A stretch of 64,000 bases of DNA from Vannielia litorea (GCF_019801175.1 NZ_JAHVJR010000001.1:3083195-3147194); one strand, 5' to 3'. Numbered from the stretch's first letter, positions 16,234 to 24,920 are shown. The notes: a model not told the origin generated them from the sequence alone. Made by a program: numbers and translations.

Positions 16234-17457
16234 ATGGACCTGATCGAAGGCCACGCCCCGCTGGCCCCCAGCGACGACATTCCGGTGCTCGATATCGACC
16301 CCTATGAGGAGGCGGTGCTGGCCGACCCCTTCCCCTACTACGCCCAACTGCGCGAGACCGGGCCGGTGGTGTTCATCCCCCGCTACCAGGTGCTCGCCGT
16401 GGGCCGCTACGAGGAGACCAAGGCCACCTTCTCCGACCACGAGAACTTCGTGTCGTCGCGCGGCATCGGTTTCAACGACTTCAAGCTCGAAAAGCCCTGG
16501 CGACCGCCGTCGATCATCCTCGAGGCCGACCCGCCCGATCACACCAAGACCCGCCGGGTGATGTCCAAGGCCCTCTCGCCCAAGGTGGTCCGTGGGCTGA
16601 TGGACGATTTCCGCAGCACCGCGGAAGAGGTGGTCGACGGGCTGCTGGAGCGGTCCGAGATCGAGGGTGTGGTGGATTTGGCAGAGGCCTTCCCAACCCG
16701 CGTCTTCCCCCGCGCCGTGGGCATGCGCGATGTGCACGCCCGCCACCTCGTGGATTACGGCGCCATCGTCTTCAACGCGGTCGGCCCCGACAATGCCCTG
16801 CGCCGCGGCGCCATGGCCCGCGCCCCCGAGGTCGCTGCCTGGATCAACGCCGCCTGCGCCCGCGACCGGCTTACTGGCGAGGGCCTCGGCGCGCTGGTCT
16901 ACAAGGCCGCCGACGCGGGCGAGATCACGCCCGACGAGGCCGCCATGCTGGTGCGCAGCTTCCTCTCCGCCGGGGTCGACACCACCGTCACCGGCATCGG
17001 CAACGCGCTCTGGTGCTTCTCGCAGAACCCGGACCAGTGGGAGGCGCTAAAGGCCGACCCCTCGCTCGCTCGCCCCGCCTTCGAGGAGGTGCTGCGCATC
17101 ACTTCACCGGTCCACACCTTCCTGCGCACCGCCAATGTGGACACCGAGATCGCCGGCCACCCGGTGCCCGAGAGCGCCAAGGTGCTCTGCGTGCTCGGCG
17201 CCGCCAACATGGACCCGGACAAGTGGGGCGACCCGGAGGCCTTCCGGATCGACCGCCGCCCTGTCGGCCACATGGCCTTTGGCGCAGGCATCCACGGCTG
17301 CGTGGGCCAGAACATCGCCCGCGGCGAGCTGGAGGCGCTGCTCACCGTCATGGCCGACAAGGTCGCCCGGATCGAACCGGCGGGCGAGGCCGTCTGGCGG
17401 CCCAACAACGCCATCCGAGCGCTCGACCGCCTGCCACTCAAACTCATCCCGAAATAG
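16234..17457 (+). CDS. Cytochrome P450, CYP199-like (para-substituted benzoate oxidising type)
   Basis: A 407-residue soluble bacterial P450. The haem-thiolate loop FGAGIHGC places Cys356; the K-helix ExxR is Glu285-Arg288; the I-helix is AGVDTT (246-251). It resembles CYP199A enzymes, which O-demethylate 4-methoxybenzoate: SSRGIGFNDF, EKPWRPPS and ILEADPP match what I recall of that family. The residues that hold the substrate carboxylate there, Arg and Ser of WRPPS and Arg-Ser of VRS, are present (Arg90, Ser93, Arg241, Ser242). The ATG at 16234 is preferred because aaagga lies eight bases before it; an ATG at 16213 overlapping the LivF stop is the alternative. Electrons should come from the adjacent ferredoxin. 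No reductase gene is nearby. Confidence 0.92.
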   Translation: MDLIEGHAPLAPSDDIPVLDIDPYEEAVLADPFPYYAQLRETGPVVFIPRYQVLAVGRYEETKATFSDHENFVSSRGIGFNDFKLEKPWRPPSIILEADPPDHTKTRRVMSKALSPKVVRGLMDDFRSTAEEVVDGLLERSEIEGVVDLAEAFPTRVFPRAVGMRDVHARHLVDYGAIVFNAVGPDNALRRGAMARAPEVAAWINAACARDRLTGEGLGALVYKAADAGEITPDEAAMLVRSFLSAGVDTTVTGIGNALWCFSQNPDQWEALKADPSLARPAFEEVLRITSPVHTFLRTANVDTEIAGHPVPESAKVLCVLGAANMDPDKWGDPEAFRIDRRPVGHMAFGAGIHGCVGQNIARGELEALLTVMADKVARIEPAGEAVWRPNNAIRALDRLPLKLIPK

Positions 17458-17468
17458 AGGACGCCCCC

Positions 17469-17789
17469 GTGAAAGTAACCTACATCCAGCCCGACGGCAG
17501 CGAACAGACCGTAGAGGCCAAACCCGGCGACAGCGTGATGCAAGCCGCCATCGCCGCGAACGTCCCCGGCATCGTCGCCGAATGCGGCGGCTCGATGGCC
17601 TGCGCCACCTGCCATGTCTATGTCGATGACGCATGGACCAGCCGCACCGGTACCCGCTCGGAGAGCGAGGAAGACATGCTCGATTGCGCCATGTCCGAGA
17701 TGAAGGACAGCTCCCGCCTCTCCTGCCAGCTCCGCCTCACCGATGAGATGGACGGGCTGACCGTGCATATCCCCGAGGAGCAGTTCTGA
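17469..17789 (+). CDS. 2Fe-2S ferredoxin (P450 redox partner)
   Basis: A 106-residue adrenodoxin/putidaredoxin-type ferredoxin. Cluster ligands are Cys39, Cys45, Cys48 and Cys86 in the CX5CX2C...C pattern, with the SRLSCQLRL segment around the last cysteine. The start is a GTG with agagga nine bases upstream, eleven bases after the P450 stop. Such ferredoxins pass single electrons from an NADH-dependent reductase to the P450. Its pairing with a CYP199-like enzyme mirrors the palustrisredoxin arrangement. Confidence 0.95.
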   Translation: MKVTYIQPDGSEQTVEAKPGDSVMQAAIAANVPGIVAECGGSMACATCHVYVDDAWTSRTGTRSESEEDMLDCAMSEMKDSSRLSCQLRLTDEMDGLTVHIPEEQF

Positions 17790-17856
17790 GCGCCGCCGCC
17801 CCCGTGACACGGCGGCCGAACCCGGCTATCGGTGAGCGCTTGAAAGGTGCCCCCGC

Positions 17857-18363
17857 ATGACACGTGCCGACCAGATCAAAGCCGCGCCCGAGCGCCTCAA
17901 CGCGCCCACCCGCGACCGCGAGGGCGCGGAAATCCTAGACATCGACTACTATGTGCCGTTCCTGCTGAACGCAGTGGCGAGCGCATGGGGGCGGCAGACC
18001 TCGGCGATCTACCGGCGCGATTTCGGCCTCGGCCTGACCGACTGGCGCGTGGTCGCCATGCTCAACATCGAGCCCGGCATCACCGCCAGCCGCATCTGCG
18101 ACGTGATCCGCATGGACAAGGCCGCCGTCAGCCGCTCGCTCAAAACGCTGAACGAGATGGGCCACCTGCGCCACGAACAGCCCGGGCCGGACCCGCGCAA
18201 GCGGCTCTGGTGGCTCTCCGAGCGCGGCCTGCAGGTCCACGCCGATATCCTCGCCGTGGCCCTTGGCTGCGAGGCCGATCTGATCAAGGGCATCGCGCCC
18301 GAAGACCTCGAGGTTTTCCTGAAGGTCATGCGGCAGATGCTCACCAACATCGACCCCAAGTAG
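17857..18363 (+). CDS. MarR-family transcriptional regulator
   Basis: A 168-residue regulator with a winged helix domain. The recognition region is around GITASRICDVIRMDKAAVSRSLKTLNEMGHLRHE and the wing DPRKRLWWLSERG, both typical of MarR. MarR proteins in aromatic-acid operons usually repress until the acid or its CoA ester binds. It closes the ABC-P450-ferredoxin cluster on the same strand, 67 bases after the ferredoxin, with an aaagg RBS. It probably acts at the repeated operator upstream of the binding-protein gene (inference). Confidence 0.9.
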   Translation: MTRADQIKAAPERLNAPTRDREGAEILDIDYYVPFLLNAVASAWGRQTSAIYRRDFGLGLTDWRVVAMLNIEPGITASRICDVIRMDKAAVSRSLKTLNEMGHLRHEQPGPDPRKRLWWLSERGLQVHADILAVALGCEADLIKGIAPEDLEVFLKVMRQMLTNIDPK

Positions 18364-18366
18364 CCC

Positions 18367-18408
18367 GCCCGGCAAGCCCATGAGATCGATGCACTGGTCA
18401 CGCCGGGC
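18367..18408. terminator. Weak inverted repeat between convergent genes
   Basis: GCCCGGC at 18367-18373 pairs with GCCGGGC at 18402-18408 across a 28-base loop, between the convergent marR and M20 genes. It could serve as a bidirectional terminator, but the loop is long and there is no T-run. Confidence 0.3.
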
Positions 18409-18444
18409 GCGCGGCAGACCGTGCCCTAGCCTGCGACCCGGCGA

Positions 18445-19599
18445 TCAGCCTTCGGCCTCCGGCAACCGCTGCCGCGCAATCGCCGCATGAACCTTGGCCC
18501 CATGCAGCAGCGCCGCATCGTTGAAATCGTACTTCGGGCTGTGCAGCGGCGCCGAGGCCTCGCCGTTGCCGATGAAGGCAAAGCAGCCCGGCACGTGCGC
18601 CAGAAACTGCGCAAAATCTTCCGAGGCGGTCATCGGCGCGGGCATCTCGCGCACTTCGCGCGACACCGGCCCAGCCGCGCGCAGCGTTTCACCGGCCAGC
18701 TCGCCGTCATTCACCAGCGGGATGAACTCCCGCGTGTAGGCCACCTCTGCCGCCACCCCATGCGAGGCGGCAACGCCCGCCGTAATCGACCGCATCTCCG
18801 CCTCGATCTGCGCCGACACCTCCGGCCTGAAACTGCGCGCATCCCCAAGGATAAGCGCCTCCCCCGGCAGCGCATTGCGGGTGCCATCCGTGCGCAGCTC
18901 GGTGACGGAGACCACGGCAATTTCCGCCGGGTCGAGCCGCCGGGAGACGATGGCCTGCAACTCCAGAACCAGCGCGCAGGCGGGCACCATGACCTCGCGC
19001 CCAACATGCGGTCGCGCCGCATGGCCGCCCTCGCCCGTCAGCGTGATCTCGAAGATATCCTCCGCCGACATCAGCGCGCCGCCCCGCGTTTCGAGCGTGC
19101 CCACCGGCAGGCCCGGCATGTTGTGCAGCCCGAAGACCTCATCGAAGGGGAAGCGCGCCATCAGCCCGTCCTCCAGCATCGCCAACGCCCCCCGGCCCCA
19201 CTCCTCGGCAGGCTGGAAGATGAACCGGATCGTGCCGTCAAACCCGCCCTCTTCGGCCAGTATCTTCGCTGCGCCCAGCAGCATGGCGGTATGCCCGTCA
19301 TGCCCGCAGGCGTGCATCACCCCGGGGGTGGCAGAGGCCCAGTCGGCCCCCGTCGCCTCGGTGATCCGCAGGGCATCCATATCGGCCCGCAGCCCGATGG
19401 CGCGGTTGGAGCTGCCGCGCCTGAGCGTGCCCACAACCCCCGTGCCGCCGATCCCCTCTGCCACCTCCAGCCCGAGGCCACGCAGCACCTTGGCCACAAA
19501 GCCCGCCGTCCGCGCCTCCTCGAATCCGAACTCGGGGTCGCGGTGCAGCGCGCGCCGCCAGCCCGTCATCTCCCGTTCAAGGGCGTCCATATCCGTCAT
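18445..19599 (-). CDS. M20 family amidohydrolase (hippurate hydrolase-like)
   Basis: A 384-residue metallo-amidohydrolase with the M20D zinc motifs: MHACGHDGH (Cys98, His100, His103), QPAEEWGRGA (Glu132-Glu133) and GLHNMPGLPVG (His159). Relatives release amino acids from N-acyl or N-aroyl conjugates in the cytoplasm. The ATG at 19599 overlaps the TGA of the upstream hydrolase gene (ATGA), preferred over an ATG fifteen bases earlier. It is the last gene of a dpaL-hyuC-type-hydrolase operon, so it probably takes a nitrogen-containing intermediate of that pathway. Confidence 0.9.
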   Translation of the reverse strand: MTDMDALEREMTGWRRALHRDPEFGFEEARTAGFVAKVLRGLGLEVAEGIGGTGVVGTLRRGSSNRAIGLRADMDALRITEATGADWASATPGVMHACGHDGHTAMLLGAAKILAEEGGFDGTIRFIFQPAEEWGRGALAMLEDGLMARFPFDEVFGLHNMPGLPVGTLETRGGALMSAEDIFEITLTGEGGHAARPHVGREVMVPACALVLELQAIVSRRLDPAEIAVVSVTELRTDGTRNALPGEALILGDARSFRPEVSAQIEAEMRSITAGVAASHGVAAEVAYTREFIPLVNDGELAGETLRAAGPVSREVREMPAPMTASEDFAQFLAHVPGCFAFIGNGEASAPLHSPKYDFNDAALLHGAKVHAAIARQRLPEAEG

Positions 19600-20816
19600 C
19601 GGCTCAGGCTCCATGCGACGTCGAGCAAAACATTCGCCCCGGCCACGAGGTCAGCCTCGGCGGTGAATTCCGCCGGATTGTGGCTGATCCCACCACGCGA
19701 GGGCACGAAGATCATCGCAGATGGCGCGACGCGGGCAATCATCTGCGCGTCATGCCCGGCCCCCGAGGTCATCCGCCGGTGCGCAAGCTGCCGCCCCTGC
19801 GCCGCCGCCTCGATCCGGGCTACGATCTCCGGGTCAAACAGCACAGGCTCGAACCGCGCCAGCCGCTCGGTCGCCACCTCGAAGCCCTCGCTGCGCAATT
19901 CATCGAGCAGCCCGCCCAGCGCGGCCTCCTGCGCCGTCAGCCGGGCCTCGTCGGGGTTGCGCAGATCGACTGTGAAGCGCGCGGCAGCGGGGATCACGTT
20001 GATCGCGCCCGGCACCAGCTCAATGGTGCCCACCGTCGCCACCGCGCCCTCCATCTCCCGCGCCATCCGGTCCAGAAAGCACATCACCCGCGCCGCCGCC
20101 ACGCCGGCATCGCGCCGCAGCGCCATCGGCGTCGTTCCGGCATGGTTGGCGGTGCCGCCAATCGTCACCCGCTGCCACGAGATGCCTTGAAGGCTCTCCA
20201 CCACGCCAAGGCCAAGCCCCTCCGCCTCCAGCACCGGCCCCTGCTCCACATGCAGCTCGACATAGGCATGGGGCGTGATGAACCCCGGTTCCCGGTCCCC
20301 TGCATAGCCGATCCGCGCCAGTTCCTCGCCCAGCGTGGTGCCATCTGTGCCCACCGTGGCCAGCGCCTCCTCCGCCGTCATCCCCCCGGCGGCAACGAGG
20401 CTGCCCATCATGTCGGGCGCGTAGCGCACGCCCTCCTCGTTGGTGTAGGCCACAACCGCCAAGGGCCGCGCGGGCCCTGCGCCGCCCGCCTGCAACGCCT
20501 CGATCACCGCCAACCCGGCCAGCACGCCGAGGCAGCCATCATAGACGCCCGCGTCGATCACCGTGTCGATGTGCGACCCCATCACCACCGGATCGCCCTG
20601 CGCGCCCTCCGGCACCCAGAGGCCGTGGATATTGCCGATCCGGTCGATCTCGATCCGCAGGCCCGCAGCGCTCATCCAATCGCAGAGCAGGTCGCGCCCC
20701 GCCTTGTCGGCATCGCTCCCCGCCAGCCGTGTCAGCCGCCCCGCGTCATCGCGGCCCGCCTCGCCCAACGCCTCCAGCCGGTAGACAAGCCGCGCCCCGT
20801 CAATCGCCAGCGTCAT
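19596..20816 (-). CDS. M20 family Zn-dependent hydrolase (N-carbamoyl-L-amino acid hydrolase/allantoate amidohydrolase type)
   Basis: A 406-residue enzyme of the HyuC/AllC group. The metal motif GSHIDTVIDAGVYDG gives His82 and Asp93, and YTNEEGVRY gives the Glu127-Glu128 pair; HVEQGPVLE later in the chain is also a hallmark. These enzymes cleave N-carbamoyl or ureido groups from amino acids. It overlaps both neighbours by four bases (dpaL stop before it, the second M20 start after it). In enterobacteria, diaminopropionate ammonia-lyase also clusters with hydantoinase/carbamoylase-type hydrolases, so a role in ureido-amino-acid breakdown is reasonable. Confidence 0.9.
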   Translation of the reverse strand: MTLAIDGARLVYRLEALGEAGRDDAGRLTRLAGSDADKAGRDLLCDWMSAAGLRIEIDRIGNIHGLWVPEGAQGDPVVMGSHIDTVIDAGVYDGCLGVLAGLAVIEALQAGGAGPARPLAVVAYTNEEGVRYAPDMMGSLVAAGGMTAEEALATVGTDGTTLGEELARIGYAGDREPGFITPHAYVELHVEQGPVLEAEGLGLGVVESLQGISWQRVTIGGTANHAGTTPMALRRDAGVAAARVMCFLDRMAREMEGAVATVGTIELVPGAINVIPAAARFTVDLRNPDEARLTAQEAALGGLLDELRSEGFEVATERLARFEPVLFDPEIVARIEAAAQGRQLAHRRMTSGAGHDAQMIARVAPSAMIFVPSRGGISHNPAEFTAEADLVAGANVLLDVAWSLSR

Positions 20817-22018
20817 CCGCCCGCTCCTTGCAGCACCGCCTCCGGCGCCCGCCCCACCAACTCGGCATAGAGCGCAGGGTCGGTCGCCCCCTCGGTGTTG
20901 ATCACCAGCAGCCGCGCGTCCGGACCAAGCCCGATGCCGGCCGCCAGCTCCGCGTCCCGCAGCACTGCAATCGCCCCGGCCAGCCCGACGCCGCCACTCT
21001 CCCCGGCCACCACCGGCGGGTCGCCCGCCACCAGAGCGGCGAGGCGGCGCATCACCTCAACGGCATCCTCCTCGCTCACGGTCATGAACCCGTCCGCCAC
21101 CCGCTCAAGCACCCTGAAGGCCACCAGAGAGGGCTCGTAGCACTCGAGCATCGCCATCACCGTTGGCGCGCCTTCGGCCACCTTCACAACCGCCCCGGCC
21201 TCGGCGCTGGCATAAAGGCAGGCCGCCCGCGCGGGGTCGACCACCGTCACATGCGGGCGGGCCTCGCCCAGCAGCACCGCCAGATGCCCCGCCACCGCCG
21301 CCGCAAACCCGCCAACCCCGGCCTGAAGGAACACATGGGTCGGCGGCTCCGGCAATTCGGCCAGCGCCTCCTGCACGATCGCGGTGTAGCCCTGCATGAC
21401 GAGGCCGGGGATATGCTCGTACCCCGGCCATGAGGTGTCAGACAGCACGGTCCACCCCTCTCGCTCCGAGACCCGCGCCGCCTCTGCAACGCTGTCGTCG
21501 TAATTGCCCGCAACCCGGATGATCTCCGCCCCGAAGCCCGCGATCGAGTCGATCCGCCCTTGGCTCACGCCCGCATGGACAAAGATCACAGCCCGCGCGC
21601 CCATGATCTGCGCCCCCTGCGCAACCGAGCGCCCGTGGTTGCCATCGGTCGCGCAGGCAAAGCTCATCGTCGCCGCAATCGCCCGCACTTCCTCCGAGAG
21701 CAGTTCCTCCAGCGCCACCCTGCGCGCCAGCCGCCGCTCGGCCTCGGCCTGCACCAGCCGCATCAGCGCATAGGCTCCGCCCAGCGCCTTGAAGCTGCCC
21801 AGACCAAGCCGCTGCCCTTCATCCTTCAGGTGAATCGCCCCCAGCCCAAGCTCACCCGCCAGCCCCGGCAAGGCCACAAGCGGCGTGGCCTCATTGTGCG
21901 CCCGCAGCGCCAGAACCTGCGCAACCGCCCGGGCCCCCTCGCGCCCGAGCGTTTCGGCATCGCGCGGGTCCAGCGGCGTGGCGTGGTTGGGCAGTCGGTT
22001 GTGCAAATACATCGGCAT
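20813..22018 (-). CDS. dpaL: Diaminopropionate ammonia-lyase
   Basis: PLP-dependent fold-type II lyase of 401 residues that converts 2,3-diaminopropionate to pyruvate and two ammonia. LKDEGQRLGLGSFKALGGAYA is the family signature and places the PLP lysine at Lys77; the glycine-rich phosphate loop and the QAGVGGFAAAVAGH segment match dpaL proteins, which are about 400 residues. It is the first gene of a three-gene operon with two M20 hydrolases, all overlapping by four bases. An Lrp-type regulator is divergent, and a perfect palindrome lies between them. Confidence 0.92.
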   Translation of the reverse strand: MPMYLHNRLPNHATPLDPRDAETLGREGARAVAQVLALRAHNEATPLVALPGLAGELGLGAIHLKDEGQRLGLGSFKALGGAYALMRLVQAEAERRLARRVALEELLSEEVRAIAATMSFACATDGNHGRSVAQGAQIMGARAVIFVHAGVSQGRIDSIAGFGAEIIRVAGNYDDSVAEAARVSEREGWTVLSDTSWPGYEHIPGLVMQGYTAIVQEALAELPEPPTHVFLQAGVGGFAAAVAGHLAVLLGEARPHVTVVDPARAACLYASAEAGAVVKVAEGAPTVMAMLECYEPSLVAFRVLERVADGFMTVSEEDAVEVMRRLAALVAGDPPVVAGESGGVGLAGAIAVLRDAELAAGIGLGPDARLLVINTEGATDPALYAELVGRAPEAVLQGAGG

Positions 22019-22032
22019 CTCCCTGGCTGCCT

Positions 22033-22044
22033 GAGTAATTACTC
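22033..22044. promoter_or_regulatory. Candidate Lrp-type operator (perfect 12-base palindrome)
   Basis: GAGTAATTACTC is a perfect palindrome in the 82-base gap between divergent dpaL and the Lrp/AsnC gene, fourteen bases before dpaL. AT-rich palindromes with this symmetry are typical Lrp-family sites. Binding is inferred. Confidence 0.5.
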
Positions 22045-22100
22045 CACCACGGGCGAGATTTGCGCTGCATTTTGCCCGCCTTCGTGCAAGTTTGTTTCAC

Positions 22101-22562
22101 ATGACCCCGCTCGACAGTTACGACCTTGCGATCCTCCGCATCCTCCAGCGCAACAACGCCACGCCCCAGCGCGCCATTGGCGAGGCCGTCAACCTCTCCG
22201 CGCCCTCAGTGCAGCGGCGGATCAAGCGGATGGAGGCCGAGGGCGTGATCGCGGCCAATGTCGCGGTCGTCGCGCCCGACCGGGTCGGCCTGCCTCTCAC
22301 GATCTTCGCGCAGGTCGAGCTGGTCAGCGAAACCCCTGACGATATCGACACGATGAAGCGCCGCTTCCGCGAGGCCCCCGAGGTACAGCAGTGCTTCTAC
22401 GTGACCGGCGAGGCCGATTTCATGCTGGTGCTCGTGGTCGAGAGCATGGCCGCCTACGAGGAGTTCACCCGCCGGGCCTTCTTCGCGGGCGGCAACGTCC
22501 GCAAGTTCCGCACCTTCGTGTCGATGGACGCCGTGAAGAGCGGCAGCAGCCTGAATATCTGA
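22101..22562 (+). CDS. Lrp/AsnC-family transcriptional regulator
   Basis: A 153-residue regulator: an N-terminal helix-turn-helix (LDSYDLAILRILQRNNATPQRAIGEAVNLSAPSVQRRIKRME) followed by a RAM effector domain (from about residue 70, with FYVTGEADFMLVLVVESMAAYEEF). The ATG at 22101 fits the family N-terminus; a TTG three codons earlier is unnecessary. Divergent from dpaL, it probably senses diaminopropionate or a product and controls the operon, as local Lrp regulators of ammonia-lyases often do. Confidence 0.92.
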   Translation: MTPLDSYDLAILRILQRNNATPQRAIGEAVNLSAPSVQRRIKRMEAEGVIAANVAVVAPDRVGLPLTIFAQVELVSETPDDIDTMKRRFREAPEVQQCFYVTGEADFMLVLVVESMAAYEEFTRRAFFAGGNVRKFRTFVSMDAVKSGSSLNI

Positions 22563-22586
22563 GAGCGCGCCAATAGCGGCCCCGCG

Positions 22587-23444
22587 TCACGGCCACTGGG
22601 CAAAAGAGACTTCCTCGGTCCGCTGGCGATAGAGCGGCGTGTACTTCCGCCTGAACTGCGCCGGGGCCAGCTGCTCATGGCGCTTGAAGAACCGTGTGAA
22701 ATAGGCGGCATCCCCAAACCCGAGCCGATAGCCCACCTCCGCCACCCGAAGGTTGGTGGTGACCAGCAGCGCCTTCGCCTCCTCCATCAGCCTGCGCTGG
22801 ATATGCGCGTGCGGCGGCACCCCGATGGCCCCGCGCACCGCCGTGTTCAGGCTGTCGCGTGAAATGCCGATCCGGCTGGCGTATTCGGCGATGGTCCAAT
22901 GGTTCTGCATGTGCAGCTCAACGAGGCTGAGGAAGCTGTCCGAAATCCGGTGCGGCGCCTGCTCGACCGATTGCCGCGGCGGGGCGGCCGCGCGCCAGAT
23001 GTCGATCAGCATCAGCGAGATGCAATGGTGCAGCACCGTCTCGCTGCCCGGCGGCGCCTCGCGCAGCTCGGTGTCGATCTTCTCGAAAAGGGTCGTGACC
23101 GAGGCGATCATCTTGGGCGAGATGTCCGACAGGAAGATCCGGCGGCTTACCGCTTGGCGCACATGGGCCGAGAGCGCATCGGTCGGCATCGCCCGACCAA
23201 GCGCGCGTTCGGGCAGGCGGGCCAGAAAGCCCCGCGCCCCGGCGGCCAGCGAGATCCGGGTCCACCAGCCGGTCGGCGCCCAGATCAGGCAGGGGCCGGC
23301 CACCTCCCGCTCCACCTCGTCGGAAATGAAAGTGCCGCGCCCCGCCAGCAGCAACAGCATCACCGCCCGCCCGCCCGAGGTGCCAAACTCGGTCGTGGTC
23401 AGCTCACTCCTGATCCGCTGTGCCTCAACCGCCTGCCGCTCCAT
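22587..23444 (-). CDS. AraC-family transcriptional regulator
   Basis: A 285-residue regulator with an N-terminal ligand domain and a C-terminal AraC DNA-binding domain. The latter has the double helix-turn-helix: WTIAEYASRIGISRDSLNTAVRGAIGVPPHAHIQRRLMEEA and then VAEVGYRLGFGDAAYFTRFFKRHEQLAPAQFRRKY. The ATG at 23444 follows a gggagg RBS by six bases; a TTG nine codons earlier is less likely. It is divergent from the second ABC importer operon and is the obvious candidate to control it. Ligand unknown. Confidence 0.9.
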   Translation of the reverse strand: MERQAVEAQRIRSELTTTEFGTSGGRAVMLLLLAGRGTFISDEVEREVAGPCLIWAPTGWWTRISLAAGARGFLARLPERALGRAMPTDALSAHVRQAVSRRIFLSDISPKMIASVTTLFEKIDTELREAPPGSETVLHHCISLMLIDIWRAAAPPRQSVEQAPHRISDSFLSLVELHMQNHWTIAEYASRIGISRDSLNTAVRGAIGVPPHAHIQRRLMEEAKALLVTTNLRVAEVGYRLGFGDAAYFTRFFKRHEQLAPAQFRRKYTPLYRQRTEEVSFAQWP

Positions 23445-23540
23445 CGCATCCCTCCCGCGTCTCTCCGTCAAAAGTGCAATTTATTCCTCAAAATGTCTAT
23501 TCCGGCTGCCGCATTGCAGGCGTAGGCTCTCTGTCACGCC

Positions 23541-23560
23541 CCGCATGGGAGGACATGCGG
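23541..23560. promoter_or_regulatory. Inverted repeat in the araC-type/ABC intergenic region
   Basis: CCGCATG-ggagga-CATGCGG, a perfect 7-bp stem, lies 53 bases before the binding-protein gene. It may be a leader hairpin or a regulator site. Confidence 0.35.
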
Positions 23561-23612
23561 AGCCGGGTGCGGCCCGAACGAGCCGCTCCCGAGACATATC
23601 GGGAGGAAAACC

Positions 23613-24854
23613 ATGACATCCTTTATTGCGGAGACCGCAGGCGCGGTCCGCCGCCTGATGACACGTGGCGCTACGGTGGCGCTGCTGGCTTCGGTGGCAT
23701 CCACGGCGGCGCTGGCCCAAGAGGGCGACACCGTCAGAATCGGTTATGCCGTCTCCAAGTCCGGCCCCAACGCGGGCGGGTCCGACATGACGGTCACGCC
23801 CAACTACCAGCTCTGGGTCGAAGAGGTGAACGCCGCGGGCGGCCTCACCCTGCCCGACGGCAGCCAGAAGATGATCGAGGTCATCGAATACGATGACCGC
23901 TCCTCCGCCGAAGAGGTGGTGCGCGCCGTGGAGCGCCTCGCCACGCAAGACGAGGTGGATTTCATCCTCCCGCCCTGGGGCACCGGCTTCAACCTCGCCG
24001 TCGCGCCACTTATGGCCAAGTTCGGCTACCCGCACCTCGCGGGCGCGGCGGTAACCGACAAGGCCCCCGACTTCGTCGAGCGCTGGGACACCAGCTTCTG
24101 GTTCATGGGCGGCAGCGTCGATTATGTTGACGCGCTCACCGAGATCCTCGTCGCCCAGCGTGAGGCCGGCACGATCAATGACCAGATCGCCATGGTCTCC
24201 GTGGCCGACGGCTTCGGGATCGATCTGGTGAAGGCCGCGCGCCCCGCCTTCGAGGCCGCGGGCTTCGAGGTGAGCTACGACAAGACCTTCCCGCCCGAAA
24301 CCTCCGACTTCGCCACCATCCTCGGCGAGGCCGGCAATGCGGGCGCCGATACCTTCGTGGCCTTCAGCTACCCGCCCCACACCTTTGCCCTGACCAAGCA
24401 GGCCAAGGTCGCGGGCTTCAATCCGCCGGTCTTCTACCTCGGCGTCGGCGCGGCCTTCCCGGTCTATCCGGGCATCGCGGGCGGCTCGGTGGAGGGCGTG
24501 ATGAGCCTCGGCGGGATCGACCCCAACAACGAGCTCACGATGGCCTACCGCAGCAAGCACGAAGAGGTCGTCGGCCGCGCGCCCGATCTCTGGGGCTCGA
24601 TCCTCGTCTATGCCTCGCTGCAGATGCTCGCCCAATCCATCGAGCGGGTGGGTCTCGACAAGGCCGCCGTGGCCAACGAGCTCTCCACCGGCAGTTTCTC
24701 GACGGTGCTTGGCGAGGAGACCCGGCTGGAGAACAACCAGCTCCGCGCGATCAACTGGATCGGCCAGTGGCAGGACGGCAACTTCGTCGCCGTCTCCGCC
24801 GATGGCGGCGAGGGCAAGGCGGCGGTTAAGCTGCCCAAGCCCGGCTGGGAATAA
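23613..24854 (+). CDS. ABC transporter substrate-binding protein, HAAT type (second system)
   Basis: A 413-residue receptor with an N-terminal segment ending ASTAALAQ that serves as signal peptide, then VRIGYAVSKSGPNAGGSD, the start of the LivK-like fold. An EYDDRSSAEEVVRAVERL segment and a later WGSILVYASLQMLAQSIE helix are family features. The ATG has a gggagg RBS. The cytoplasmic N-terminal stretch is longer than usual; an internal ATG at codon 16 (MTRGATVALL) would give a more standard signal peptide but has no RBS. Downstream aldehyde dehydrogenase and SDR genes point to an aromatic or keto-acid ligand rather than leucine. Confidence 0.9.
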   Translation: MTSFIAETAGAVRRLMTRGATVALLASVASTAALAQEGDTVRIGYAVSKSGPNAGGSDMTVTPNYQLWVEEVNAAGGLTLPDGSQKMIEVIEYDDRSSAEEVVRAVERLATQDEVDFILPPWGTGFNLAVAPLMAKFGYPHLAGAAVTDKAPDFVERWDTSFWFMGGSVDYVDALTEILVAQREAGTINDQIAMVSVADGFGIDLVKAARPAFEAAGFEVSYDKTFPPETSDFATILGEAGNAGADTFVAFSYPPHTFALTKQAKVAGFNPPVFYLGVGAAFPVYPGIAGGSVEGVMSLGGIDPNNELTMAYRSKHEEVVGRAPDLWGSILVYASLQMLAQSIERVGLDKAAVANELSTGSFSTVLGEETRLENNQLRAINWIGQWQDGNFVAVSADGGEGKAAVKLPKPGWE

Positions 24855-24867
24855 CCCGAACCGGAGC

Positions 24868-24889
24868 GCGGCGGGCCTTGCCCCGCCGC
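24868..24889 (+). promoter_or_regulatory. Intercistronic hairpin after the second ABC binding-protein gene
   Basis: An 8-bp perfect stem (GCGGCGGG / CCCGCCGC) with a six-base loop, between receptor and LivH-type permease genes. Confidence 0.5.
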
Positions 24890-24920
24890 CTCCCTCCACT
24901 CAAGACGCAGCGGACCCCTC

